Under the pieces are notes generated by a model, which saw only the letters and a list, made by a program, of their open reading frames with translations, searched no databases and was not told where the DNA came from. A stretch of DNA of 64,000 nucleotides from Mesorhizobium prunaredense (GTDB lineage: Bacteria; Pseudomonadota; Alphaproteobacteria; Rhizobiales; Rhizobiaceae): assembly GCF_900156895.1 (NCBI RefSeq), contig NZ_FTPD01000015.1, positions 1-64,000 on the forward strand, given 5' to 3'. Below are positions 52,115 to 60,919 of this stretch, piece by piece (within the stretch, counting starts at the first letter, position 1; every line of letters begins with the position of its first letter). The translations under genes and the position numbers were made by a program.

Positions 52115-52471
52115 TCACTTGTCCGACCACACGGCTAGCTCGTAGCCGTCCGGATCGGAGAAGTGGAAGCGGCGGCCGCCCGGGAAGGAATAGGCGGGCT
52201 TGACGATCTTTCCGCCGGCTTCCTCGACATGGCGCTGGGTCTCGTCGAGCTCGTCGGCATAAAGGATCACCAGCGGCCCGCCTGCCGCCTTGCTCTGCCC
52301 ACCGAGAGCGAAGCCGCCGGTCAGGCGGCCGTCGTTGAACTCGCAATAGCTCGGCCCGTAGTCCTTGAAGGACCAGCCGAAGGCCTTTCCATAGAAGTCG
52401 CGCGAACGCGCAATGTCGCCGACGGAAAACTCGACATAATCGATGCGCTTGTCGTTGCTGGATTTGGCCAT
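52115..52471 (-). CDS. VOC/glyoxalase-family protein
   Basis: A 118-residue single-domain VOC protein, start fixed by AAGGAG before ATG 52471. The motifs are IDYVEFSVGDIARSRDFYGK, FGWSFKDYGPSYCEFNDGRL, LVILYADELDETQRHVEEAG and HFSDPDGYELAVW. The metal-ligand pattern of true glyoxalase I is incomplete (only one clear His/Glu pair), so it may be a ring-cleavage-like or binding variant. It follows the SRPBCC gene by 29 bases; the pair is a common combination. Confidence 0.82.
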   Translation of the reverse strand: MAKSSNDKRIDYVEFSVGDIARSRDFYGKAFGWSFKDYGPSYCEFNDGRLTGGFALGGQSKAAGGPLVILYADELDETQRHVEEAGGKIVKPAYSFPGGRRFHFSDPDGYELAVWSDK

Positions 52472-52500
52472 GATCTTCTCCTTTCGCGGTTTTTGGATGC

Positions 52501-52899
52501 TCAGCGTTCGAGCACTGCCTTCAGGGTGTTGAGGTCGCGCTGCACCGCCTCGGCGTCGGCAGCGAATATCTCCTCCGTCATGTCCGGCGTCCTCAAGAGC
52601 ACGAACATGACCTCCGCGCCGGTCCCGTTGGCAACCACGCGCACCGCATTGCGGGTTTCCTTGTCCTCGGCAAAGACGATGTGATCGAGGACGCCGTATT
52701 CGTTCGGCCGGGAGAAGCGGATGCGGATGAGCCGGCCGTCGGGGTCCTTCGCAGTCCATTCCTCGCCCGATCTTTCGAAGCGCCTGCCGAGGCCTGCCGC
52801 CCAGCGCTGGAAATTCTCAGGGATAGAGGCGAAGTCATAGACTTCGCGCCAGTCCCGGTCGATGGACACCGTGATGATGCGGGATTTGTAGATGGTCAT
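52501..52899 (-). CDS. SRPBCC-family protein
   Basis: A 132-residue protein, IITVSIDRDWREVYDFASIP, ENFQRWAAGLGRRFERSGEE, LIRIRFSRPNEYGVLDHIVF, VVANGTGAEVMFVLLRTPDM. This is the START/SRPBCC fold common in polyketide cyclases and small-ligand binders. No partner substrate is evident. It is adjacent to the VOC gene in one operon. Confidence 0.78.
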   Translation of the reverse strand: MTIYKSRIITVSIDRDWREVYDFASIPENFQRWAAGLGRRFERSGEEWTAKDPDGRLIRIRFSRPNEYGVLDHIVFAEDKETRNAVRVVANGTGAEVMFVLLRTPDMTEEIFAADAEAVQRDLNTLKAVLER

Positions 52900-52962
52900 A
52901 TCTGCCTCCTTTCAACGCAGGCAGACTAGGCCGAGTTGGCGGTGGCGTATTGAACGAAACGG

Positions 52963-53172
52963 TCAGCTCAAGCGCTGAGCTGTCGCAGAACCGTCGCGGG
53001 CGAGAAGCCCGACAGGCGCGCCGTCGTTCGGCCCGAAGCCTTCGTCAAATTGAACTGGAGGGTGGAACGCTGATACAAGATCCTGGCTGTCGTCCTGGGC
53101 TGCGGCAAAATCGCCAGATTCCAATACGGCTGCAAGGGCGATGGCCGCTGAAACAGTTTGAATTGCTTTCAC
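52963..53172 (-). pseudogene. Outer-membrane barrel gene, 5' fragment (26663 relative)
   Basis: From GTG 53172 (AAGAGG upstream): signal peptide (AIQTVSAAIALAAV) and AQDDSQDLVSAFHPPVQFDE then GFGPNDGAPVG, matching AQDDTQELAKKL..FNYDSGYGPNDG of the barrel at 26663. After that the frame goes astray and stops. It overlaps the end of the receiver gene by nothing and follows it by 23 bases, so it may once have been its target gene. Confidence 0.6.
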
Positions 53173-53195
53173 TTCCGCACCTCTTGGAAGCGAAG

Positions 53196-53582
53196 TCATT
53201 TATTCGGCGACAATCCCGACAGGGCGTCGTTTACGGCGGATAGCAAAAACGTGGCTGCGAAGGGCTTGTGCAGATAGGCCACGCAGCCAGCATCGCGGGC
53301 CTCCGCTTCGAGCGCATCGTCGTCAACGGCGGTGATGAAGATGACCGGCAAGCTGGAGTTGGAATCGCTAAGCCAGTGCCGCAGCTGGATGCCGGACATG
53401 TTGGCAAGGTGAATGTCGAGCACCAGGCAGCCGATCATGCCGGCGAAATCGGATTCAAGAAACGTCTCTGCCGACGCGTATCCATGCGTTTGGTAACCGT
53501 ACGCGTTTAACAACCGTTCGATGCTTCTCCGCATGCTCGGATCGTCTTCCACGACAGCCACTGTGCGTGGCGGGCTTTCCAA
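53196..53582 (-). CDS. Receiver-only response regulator
   Basis: A 128-residue single receiver domain, phospho-acceptor Asp56 (CLVLDIHL), acidic pocket in VVEDDP, Thr84 (FITA) and Lys106 (LHKPF) all present. No output domain, so it probably acts as a phosphate sink or phosphotransfer partner of the kinase at 54311. It lies 52 bases after the FixJ-type gene in the same orientation. Confidence 0.84.
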   Translation of the reverse strand: MESPPRTVAVVEDDPSMRRSIERLLNAYGYQTHGYASAETFLESDFAGMIGCLVLDIHLANMSGIQLRHWLSDSNSSLPVIFITAVDDDALEAEARDAGCVAYLHKPFAATFLLSAVNDALSGLSPNK

Positions 53583-53633
53583 ATTCCGCTCCTCAAAGAG
53601 CTGACGGAGTTGCAGACGGGATTGTGAGCCGAG

Positions 53634-54305
53634 TTAATGTCGTTGGATATTGGCCTTTGGGGAAGAACCGGATGTTGGATTCGAGACTGCCTGCGTTGAT
53701 CGGACGGGTCCCAGTCTCTCCGCGATCGACACCATCTCGGCGAAGGACGTAACGCCCAGCTTTTCCATGATGCTGTGCCGGTGTGCTTTGATCGTGCGCT
53801 CGGAGGTGTTCAGGTCGTATGCAACCTGCTTGTTACGCCTGCCGCGAACGACCAGATCGAAAACCTGGATTTCGCGTGGCGTTAGGCTGAACACTTTGGT
53901 CTGGAGCGCCTGACTCTGATCGTGTCCGGCGCGCCGTTTTTCATTATTGGCGAGCGCGCGCTCGATCGCCTCACGTAAGATTTGGGACGAAATGGGTTTC
54001 TCCAGAAAATCATCGGCACCTGCCTTCATCGCCTGAACACTCGCGGCAATCGTGCCTTGGCCCGTCAAGAAGACGATGGGTAGCAGCGGGACCGCCAGCA
54101 CGAGCCTTTCCTGCAGCTCCGGGCCGCTGAGCCCTGGCATGCGCAGATCAAGCAGGATGCAGCCGGCTTCCGATTTCGGCAGCCGCGCCAGGAAATCATC
54201 GCCCGAATCGTAGCGGTTCGCACAAAAACCGTAGGTTTCGACAAGCCGTCCCAACGCCGTTCGAAACGATGCGTCGTCATCTATGATATGAATGAACGGT
54301 TCCAT
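53634..54305 (-). CDS. FixJ/LuxR-type response regulator
   Basis: A 223-residue regulator (ATG 54305; 54314 would overlap the kinase stop). Receiver at ~1-115 with Asp53 (ILLDLRMPG), Thr81 and Lys103 (FLEKPI). LuxR HTH at ~140-200: FSLTPREIQVFDLVVRGRRN, KQVAYDLNTSERTIKAHRHS, IMEKLGV. It probably controls the sulfatase and phosphatase genes transcribed divergently from the kinase. It overlaps the kinase gene's ATG region, so translation is coupled. Confidence 0.86.
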   Translation of the reverse strand: MEPFIHIIDDDASFRTALGRLVETYGFCANRYDSGDDFLARLPKSEAGCILLDLRMPGLSGPELQERLVLAVPLLPIVFLTGQGTIAASVQAMKAGADDFLEKPISSQILREAIERALANNEKRRAGHDQSQALQTKVFSLTPREIQVFDLVVRGRRNKQVAYDLNTSERTIKAHRHSIMEKLGVTSFAEMVSIAERLGPVRSTQAVSNPTSGSSPKANIQRH

Positions 54306-54310
54306 GACGT

Positions 54311-56194
54311 TCAAGCAGCCTGGGCGAGCGGCAGGACGAAACGGAACACCGCGCCGCCGCCGGCGCGATTGTCCGCCCAGATCTTTCCACCGTAGGTTTC
54401 CACGATTGATCGAGCGATGGAGAGCCCGAGCCCGGTTCCGGTTGGCTTCGTCGTGTAGAAAGCGTCGAAGATGCTGTTGAGTCTATCTTTCGGAATGCCA
54501 CGTCCGGTATCCGAAATCGACATCTCGACCTTGGTATCGCCATGCAACGTCGTGTGTAGAACCAGCTTCCGGTCGGCTGTGGCGGCCTCTACCATCGCGT
54601 CCATTGCATTGGTCGCAAGGTTCAGGATCACTTGCTGGAGATGAACCTTGTCGGCCCGCACCGGCAGTCTGCGCCCGGATTGCTGGGCGCTGACCGCCAC
54701 TTGTTTCTTCGCAGCTTCGGCGTGCAAGATATTGATGGCGCTGTCGACGACCTCATTGAGGTCGAACTCCTGCCAGTCGACCTCACCCCTTTTCTTGAGC
54801 ATGCCGCGAAGGCGAAGAATAATATCCCCCGCTCGCTGATCATCATCCCTGATATCAGCCAAAATCTGCTGGATGAGATTCAGGTCCGGATTTTTTCCAT
54901 TCAGTATCGCCTCTGCCGCCTCGGCATTGCTGCGGATGGCGCCCAGGGGCTGGTTCAATTCGTGCGCAATCGAAGCCGAAAGCGCGCCGGCGGTTGCGGA
55001 CTGATTCATGTGGACCAGCTCAAGGAGACGCTGCCTGGATTCGCCTTCGGCGGCGAAACGCCGACGCCGTTCTACGAGCAGCCCTGTGATGACGGCGGCT
55101 TGCAATGCGACCACAGCGATGATGCCGAGAACCAACCGCCTATATTGCTGCCAGATGTCCGGCTGCTTGAAGCTCAAAGCGGTCCCCGCCGGCAGCGCGC
55201 TTTCCGACAAATCCCATCGCTTTAGCTGCCTTGCGTCGGCAAAGAATGTTTGCGGCACTTCGATGTCTGTGATCGGCTTTCCCGCGAGTGCATCCAAAGC
55301 CAAGCCGGCGACCGCGTTTCCTAAGGACTCGAAGGTTACCGAGTTTCCGCCTACGACACCTTGACCAATATAGGTGTCATAGGGGCCATAAATCGGCGCA
55401 CTGGCCTTCGCCGCCACTATTGCTAAAGCGTCTTTGGACAGGAAGTTGCGGCCGGTGCCATCAGCCAGAATGGTGAGGAACAGGACTATGCTGTCGGCCG
55501 GGAAACGAGAGGCGCGTTCAGCAAATTCATCGATCGCAAGCCCTTCCAGGTACGTCGTTTCATAGTCTTTTGCAGCGTCTGCCAAGTCGCGTCTGGCGTT
55601 GGCGAGCCAAGTGCGATCGAAAGCCGCCGAACCGCCGATGATGAAAAGATTTTCGGCATCCGGCTGGAGGGCGCTGGCCAGTTCGAGCGTCTTGGTTATG
55701 TCGAATTCGCTGAAAGCCCCGACGACACCGACGGGCAGGTTGAGTTTCGAAACACTGTCGCGACCAAAGCCACCGAATACGATTTTTGCATCGGGCGCGA
55801 TCGCCTCACGATGCTCGACGATGAAACGTGTTGCTGATTCGCCGAGCGCTATCACGACGTCCGGGCGACGATCGACGTATTTATCGGCCATGGACCGTGC
55901 CATGCGGTCGATGTGAGCACGCTCGGGAAACCTCGCTTGGTCCAGATATTCCGAGAACAGATCGATTTTGCCGGCCGTCGCCTCCTGTAGTCGCGCCCTG
56001 GCGTTAGCTCCGGCAATCGCACTCGCTGGCAGCCACTCGTCATACGGATGGAGGATGAGCACACGGGGGGACCGGCCGACGACCTCAGCTGCTGCAGAGC
56101 CGCCGTCCAGAAAAATCGCAATCAAAATTGCAACAAGGAACCTGACCGCGTTCTGGGCGCGTCGGCGCGACCGAACAGGCGGATCGCACAGCAT
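54311..56194 (-). CDS. Histidine kinase with periplasmic binding-protein-like sensor
   Basis: A 627-residue hybrid sensor (ATG 56194, GGGGG upstream): N-terminal signal/TM, a long extracytoplasmic domain resembling type 2 periplasmic substrate-binding proteins (ILHPYDEWLPASAIAGANAR, LFIIGGSAAFDRTWLANARR), TM, then the transmitter. The H-box SASIAHELNQPLGAIRSNAE has His411; N-box LATNAMDAMV, G1 DTGRGIPKD, G2 GTGLGLSI. It probably senses a small molecule in the periplasm and drives the FixJ-type regulator, with the lone receiver as a third component. It is divergent from the sulfatase cluster at 56365. Confidence 0.82.
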   Translation of the reverse strand: MLCDPPVRSRRRAQNAVRFLVAILIAIFLDGGSAAAEVVGRSPRVLILHPYDEWLPASAIAGANARARLQEATAGKIDLFSEYLDQARFPERAHIDRMARSMADKYVDRRPDVVIALGESATRFIVEHREAIAPDAKIVFGGFGRDSVSKLNLPVGVVGAFSEFDITKTLELASALQPDAENLFIIGGSAAFDRTWLANARRDLADAAKDYETTYLEGLAIDEFAERASRFPADSIVLFLTILADGTGRNFLSKDALAIVAAKASAPIYGPYDTYIGQGVVGGNSVTFESLGNAVAGLALDALAGKPITDIEVPQTFFADARQLKRWDLSESALPAGTALSFKQPDIWQQYRRLVLGIIAVVALQAAVITGLLVERRRRFAAEGESRQRLLELVHMNQSATAGALSASIAHELNQPLGAIRSNAEAAEAILNGKNPDLNLIQQILADIRDDDQRAGDIILRLRGMLKKRGEVDWQEFDLNEVVDSAINILHAEAAKKQVAVSAQQSGRRLPVRADKVHLQQVILNLATNAMDAMVEAATADRKLVLHTTLHGDTKVEMSISDTGRGIPKDRLNSIFDAFYTTKPTGTGLGLSIARSIVETYGGKIWADNRAGGGAVFRFVLPLAQAA

Positions 56195-56415
56195 GGTGGT
56201 ACCCCCTGACAAGCCAAGCTTTTGGCTGGGAAAGTAGATCGGGCGCATCTGCGCCCGGAACAACTTCCCCAAAGGACAATATCACCAAGGCTTCCTTAGG
56301 GCTACCGTCGCGTCAGCTTGAGCGTGCCGACTAGTTAAAGGAGGGGCGCACAGGCCCGGAAATCGTGCCAATTCGAACGGTTGGCGAGATTTTATCCCAG
56401 CAGGAGGAGCTGAAC

Positions 56416-58137
56416 ATGAGTTTTAAGATCCTTGACTACAGCATTGGGACCTTGGCTGCCGCGGCGGTTCTATGGGGCGCGCAAGCGCCGGCACAGGCCC
56501 AGGATGCGCAAAAACCCAACATCCTGTTCATCATGGGCGATGATATCGGCTGGATGCAACCCAGCATCTATCATCAGGGCCTGATGGTCGGCGAAACGCC
56601 CAACATCGATCGCATCGGCCAGGAGGGTGCGAAATTCATGACCTACTACGCCGAGCAGAGCTGCACCGCCGGCCGCAATGCGTTCTTCACCGGCATGCAC
56701 CCCCTGCGCACCGGCATGATCCCGCCCCAATTGCCGGGCAGCCCCTCATATCTCAAGCCTGGCACCCCGGCGATCGCAAAGTTCCTGCACGATCTCGGCT
56801 ACAGCACCGGCGAGTTCGGCAAGAACCACCTCGGCGATCACACCGACGCCCTGCCTACTGCACATGGCTTCCAGGAATTCTGGGGGTATCTGTATCACCT
56901 CGATGCCATGCAAGGGGTGAGCTTTCCCGACATCAACAAGACGCCTACCGAGCAGACGGTCGCTCCGCCCTGCATGAACACACCCGTTCCGGGTCTTTCC
57001 GATCCGCCCGGCGCCGTCGATCCTAAGACTACGCTCTGCCTGATGCCGCCACGTCCTGTTATCGCCTGTGCATCCTCGGACGGCACGGCGGCAAACCAGT
57101 CATGCAAGGATGAGGGGCCGCTCACATTGGAACGGTCAAAGACGGTGGACGAGGAAATCTCCGCCAAGGTCGTCGACTTCCTCGACCGCAACGACCCAGC
57201 AAAGACCGATAAGCCGTTCTTTGTCTGGTACAACCCGGCGCGCATGCACATCACGACGGTGTTGCCTGACAAGTACCAGGGCATGATCGGCGAGCCTGGC
57301 GGCAAGGACTGGGGCGCCAATGAAGCCGGCATGAAGCAGATGGACGACAACATTGGCGTCGTCCTGAAGAAGCTGGAAGACATGGGCCAGCTCGACAACA
57401 CAATCATCGCCTTCACCACCGACAATGGCGCCGAGACGATTACCTTCCCGGATGGCGGCACCACCCCCTTCAAGGGCGGCAAGCTCAGCACCTGGGAAGG
57501 CGGCATGCGCGCTCCGCTCGTCGTGCGCTGGCCCGGGCACATCCAGCCCGGAACGGTGAAGAACGACATTTTCGCCTCGCTCGACTGGCTGCCGACGCTT
57601 GTCGACATCGCCGGCGGGCCCAAGGCCAACGAACTGAAGGCGCAGATCGAGAAGGGTGAATATCCCGGCATAGCGAAGACCACGCTCGACGGTGTGAATC
57701 AGCGCGACTATCTCGAAGGAAAATCGGAAAAGTCGTCGCGCGACACCTTCTTCTATTATTCCGGTAAGGACCCATCGGCGGTTCGTTACAAGAACTGGAA
57801 GATGTACTTTGCGATGGTGTCCGATGCGCCGACGGGCTTTTTGGCCGGCGTGCTTCCCTATCACTGGACGCAGGTCGTCAACATCAAGCGCGATCCGTTT
57901 GAGGCCTCGATCGGCGAGCAGGTCAAGACCCTGACTGGGATGGGCGGCGCCATTACCTCACCCTCCACCGCCTATGTCTATGACTGGAACATGCTGCCGA
58001 TCGGGCAGGCGCTCTGGCTGAAGGAACTCTCGTCCTACATCGACTTCCCGCCGATGCAGGATCCTGCCAGCTACAACCTAGAGCAGGTGATGCAGCAGGT
58101 TAAGCAAATGAAGACGACCAGTCGCTCCGGCGAATAG
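56416..58137 (+). CDS. Exported arylsulfatase A
   Basis: A 574-residue sulfatase (ATG 56416 with AGGAGGAG upstream) with signal (LAAAAVLWGAQAPAQAQDAQ). Nucleophile motif QSCTAGRNAF: Cys83 in the C-x-A-x-R context converted to formylglycine in sulfatases of this subclass, flanked by NILFIMGDDIG and YYAEQ. C-terminal domain with GGKDWGANEAGMKQMDDNIG and TTDNGAETITFPDGG. A formylglycine-generating enzyme must be supplied elsewhere. First gene of the cluster facing the kinase. Confidence 0.85.
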   Translation: MSFKILDYSIGTLAAAAVLWGAQAPAQAQDAQKPNILFIMGDDIGWMQPSIYHQGLMVGETPNIDRIGQEGAKFMTYYAEQSCTAGRNAFFTGMHPLRTGMIPPQLPGSPSYLKPGTPAIAKFLHDLGYSTGEFGKNHLGDHTDALPTAHGFQEFWGYLYHLDAMQGVSFPDINKTPTEQTVAPPCMNTPVPGLSDPPGAVDPKTTLCLMPPRPVIACASSDGTAANQSCKDEGPLTLERSKTVDEEISAKVVDFLDRNDPAKTDKPFFVWYNPARMHITTVLPDKYQGMIGEPGGKDWGANEAGMKQMDDNIGVVLKKLEDMGQLDNTIIAFTTDNGAETITFPDGGTTPFKGGKLSTWEGGMRAPLVVRWPGHIQPGTVKNDIFASLDWLPTLVDIAGGPKANELKAQIEKGEYPGIAKTTLDGVNQRDYLEGKSEKSSRDTFFYYSGKDPSAVRYKNWKMYFAMVSDAPTGFLAGVLPYHWTQVVNIKRDPFEASIGEQVKTLTGMGGAITSPSTAYVYDWNMLPIGQALWLKELSSYIDFPPMQDPASYNLEQVMQQVKQMKTTSRSGE

Positions 58138-58149
58138 TCGCATAGTGTC

Positions 58150-58173
58150 GGACGCCCCTTCGCTGGGGCGTCC
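58150..58173 (+). other. Hairpin between the two sulfatase genes
   Basis: GGACGCCCC (58150-58158), loop TTCGCT, GGGGCGTCC (58165-58173): a perfect 9-base stem. No T-run follows, so it is more likely an RNA stabiliser or processing site than a terminator. Confidence 0.6.
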
Positions 58174-58237
58174 ACTCCGCTCAATCCCGGTCCAGATACG
58201 CACTCTGGCAAAGCCATCGTCAAGGGAGGACGTGACA

Positions 58238-59839
58238 ATGAAAAAAACGGCAGCAATCGGTTTTGCAGCAGCAATGACCGTAGCCGTTGGCCTTCTATCC
58301 GTGACGACGATGGCGCCGGCGCAGGAACAGTCCAAGCCCAATATTCTGGTGATTATGGGCGATGATGTCGGTTACTGGAACGTCAGTGCTTACAACCGCG
58401 GCATGATGGGCTACCGCACGCCCAACATCGATCGCCTGGCGAATGAAGGCGCGATTTTCACCGACTACTATGGCCAGCAATCCTGTACGGCAGGCCGCGC
58501 CGCTTTCATCACCGGACAGAGCCCGATGCGCACAGGACTCTTGAAGGTAGGATTGCCGGCGGCGAAAGAAGGTTTGTCCGGGAAAGACCCGACGATTGCC
58601 GATCTTTTGAAGCCGCAAGGTTACGTCACCGGCCAATTCGGCAAGAATCATCTCGGCGACCGCAACGAGTTTCTGCCCACGGTTCACGGCTTCGACGAGT
58701 TCTTCGGCAACCTCTACCACCTGAATGCCGAGGACGAGCCTGAAAATCCCGACTATCCAAAGGACCCGGCGTTCAAGGCCCAATTCGGCCCGCGAGGCGT
58801 CATGAAATGCGTGGCGACCGTCACCGACACCCCCGGCGACGATCCCCGCTTCGGGCCGTGGGGCAAACAGAAATGCGAAGATACCGGCCCGCTGACCAAG
58901 AAGCGCATGGAGACGATCGACGAGGAATTCCTCACCGCTTCGAAGGACTTCATTGACCGCGCGCATCGGGACCAGAAGCCATTCTTCGTCTGGTTCAATC
59001 CGAGCCGCATGCATATCTGGACCCGCCTCAAGCCGGAATCCCAGGGAAAGACCGGACTTGGCATCTATCCGGACGGCATGGTCGAGCACGACGGGCAGGT
59101 CGGCGAGATACTCAACAAGCTCGATGAACTCGGCATCGCCGACAATACAATCGTAATCTACACCACCGACAACGGCGCGGAGACATTTTCCTGGCCCGAT
59201 GGCGGCACCACGCCATTCCGCGGCGAGAAGAATACCAACTGGGAAGGTGGCTATCGCGTGCCGGCGATGGTGCGCTGGCCAGGCCTCGTGCAGCCTCGCG
59301 TGGAAATCAACGACATCTTCTCGGCCGAGGACTGGGCGACGACCCTGGTGGCAGCCGCCGGCGAACCAGACATCAAGAACAAGCTGTTGCAAGGCTATGA
59401 CGCAGCGGGCAAGAATTTCCGCGTTCATCTCGATGGCTACGATCAGCGCGATCTTCTTTCTGGAAAAGGGTCCGACAAGCGCAAGGAATTCTTCTACTGG
59501 ACCGACGACGGCAATCTCGCAGGTCTTCGGTATCAGCAGTGGAAGGCTGTTTTTATGGAACAGCAAGCGCATGGCTTCGATGTCTGGGCGCAGCCGATGG
59601 TGCAACTGCGTTTGCCATCACTTTTCAACCTGCGCTCCGACCCGTTCGAAAGAGCCCAGCACGAAGCGGGTGACTATGTGCGGTGGTTCGTCGAGCACGC
59701 CTTCGTGCTGGTCCCGGCACAAGCCCTGGTAGGGCAGCATCTGATGAGCTTCAAGGAGTTTCCGCCGCGCCAGGCGCCCGGCTCCTTCTCGGTCGAGCAG
59801 GCAATGGAAAAGCTCAGGAACCCCCCGTCGAGCAATTAG
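58238..59839 (+). CDS. Exported arylsulfatase B
   Basis: A 533-residue sulfatase (ATG 58238 with GGGAGGA upstream) with signal (IGFAAAMTVAVGLLSVTTMA). Nucleophile motif QSCTAGRAAF: Cys83 again in C-x-A-x-R context, within NILVIMGDDVGYWN and YYGQQ. Internal repeat of the FGKNHLGDRNEFLP block. Paralogous to the first sulfatase in order of domains but not closely similar in detail, so two substrates are possible. Also exported, also facing the phosphatase that follows. Confidence 0.85.
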   Translation: MKKTAAIGFAAAMTVAVGLLSVTTMAPAQEQSKPNILVIMGDDVGYWNVSAYNRGMMGYRTPNIDRLANEGAIFTDYYGQQSCTAGRAAFITGQSPMRTGLLKVGLPAAKEGLSGKDPTIADLLKPQGYVTGQFGKNHLGDRNEFLPTVHGFDEFFGNLYHLNAEDEPENPDYPKDPAFKAQFGPRGVMKCVATVTDTPGDDPRFGPWGKQKCEDTGPLTKKRMETIDEEFLTASKDFIDRAHRDQKPFFVWFNPSRMHIWTRLKPESQGKTGLGIYPDGMVEHDGQVGEILNKLDELGIADNTIVIYTTDNGAETFSWPDGGTTPFRGEKNTNWEGGYRVPAMVRWPGLVQPRVEINDIFSAEDWATTLVAAAGEPDIKNKLLQGYDAAGKNFRVHLDGYDQRDLLSGKGSDKRKEFFYWTDDGNLAGLRYQQWKAVFMEQQAHGFDVWAQPMVQLRLPSLFNLRSDPFERAQHEAGDYVRWFVEHAFVLVPAQALVGQHLMSFKEFPPRQAPGSFSVEQAMEKLRNPPSSN

Positions 59840-59868
59840 GTGCAGGTAAAAATACGCAGAGGACAAAT

Positions 59869-60873
59869 ATGTTTGAGCGATTGAAATCACTCTGGGTCAT
59901 AGGGACGACGGTCGGAGCGTTGGCGTTCCTAGTGCCGTCCTTGGCAATTGCCCAGTCCGATCCGTTGCCCTCCTGGAACGACACCGCGCCGAAGGCTGCG
60001 ATCGTCGAGTTCGTCGACAAGGTGAGCAAGGAAGGCTCGCCCGACTTCGTGCCGGAACCCGAACGCATTGCGGTGTTCGACAATGACGGCACGCTATGGA
60101 TCGAGCAGCCGATGTACGTCCAGCTCGCCTTCGCGCTCGACCGGGTCAAGGCCGAGGCGCCAAGTCATCCCGAATGGGCGACTACACAACCGTTTCAGGC
60201 GGTGCTTGAAGGCGACATGAAGGCGCTTACGGCCGCCGGCGAAAAGGGCCTGCTCGAACTCATCATGGCGACACACGCCGGCATGACCACCGCGCAATTT
60301 GAGAAGATCGCATCGGAATGGATAGCCACCGCGCGCGACCCGCGCTTCAAAAAGCCTTATACCGAGTTGGTCTATCAGCCGATGCTCGAACTTCTCGCCT
60401 ATCTGCGCGCCAACGGCTTCAAAACCTTCATCGTTTCCGGCGGCGGCATCGAGTTCATGCGCCCCTGGACGGAAAAGGTCTACGGCGTTCCGCCGGAACA
60501 GGTGGTGGGGTCATCGATCAAGACGAAGTTCGCGATGAAGGACGGCGCGCCGACGCTGTTTCGGCTGCCTGAAGTCAACTTTATCGACGACAAGGCCGGC
60601 AAGCCGGTCGGCATTCAGGAGCATATCGGTCGCAGGCCTATCGCCGCATTCGGCAATTCGGACGGCGATCTTGAAATGCTGCAGTGGACGACGCTCGCCG
60701 AGGGTCCGCGGTTCGGCTTGATCGTCCATCACACCGACGCAGAGCGCGAATATGCCTACGACCGGAAAAGCGAGTTCGGCCATCTCGACCTGGCTCTCGA
60801 CGCGGCAGCCATCAACAAATGGACGGTTGTCGACATGAAGGCCGACTGGAAGCAGATCTTTCCGGGAAACTAG
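59869..60873 (+). CDS. Exported HAD-family phosphatase
   Basis: A 334-residue protein (ATG 59869 with AGAGGAC upstream) with signal (TTVGALAFLVPSLAIAQ) and a HAD core: nucleophile Asp71 in VFDNDGTLW (DxDGT-like), motif II Ser/Thr in TFIVSGGGIEFM, motif III Lys at the end of the AMKDGAPTLF region, motif IV GNSDGDLEML. An exported HAD enzyme next to sulfatases suggests stepwise removal of sulfate and phosphate from one compound. It follows the sulfatase by 29 bases. Confidence 0.82.
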   Translation: MFERLKSLWVIGTTVGALAFLVPSLAIAQSDPLPSWNDTAPKAAIVEFVDKVSKEGSPDFVPEPERIAVFDNDGTLWIEQPMYVQLAFALDRVKAEAPSHPEWATTQPFQAVLEGDMKALTAAGEKGLLELIMATHAGMTTAQFEKIASEWIATARDPRFKKPYTELVYQPMLELLAYLRANGFKTFIVSGGGIEFMRPWTEKVYGVPPEQVVGSSIKTKFAMKDGAPTLFRLPEVNFIDDKAGKPVGIQEHIGRRPIAAFGNSDGDLEMLQWTTLAEGPRFGLIVHHTDAEREYAYDRKSEFGHLDLALDAAAINKWTVVDMKADWKQIFPGN

Positions 60874-60919
60874 AGCTAGTGTGAACCTCAACGCATCACC
60901 GAAACGGGAGGATAATTCT

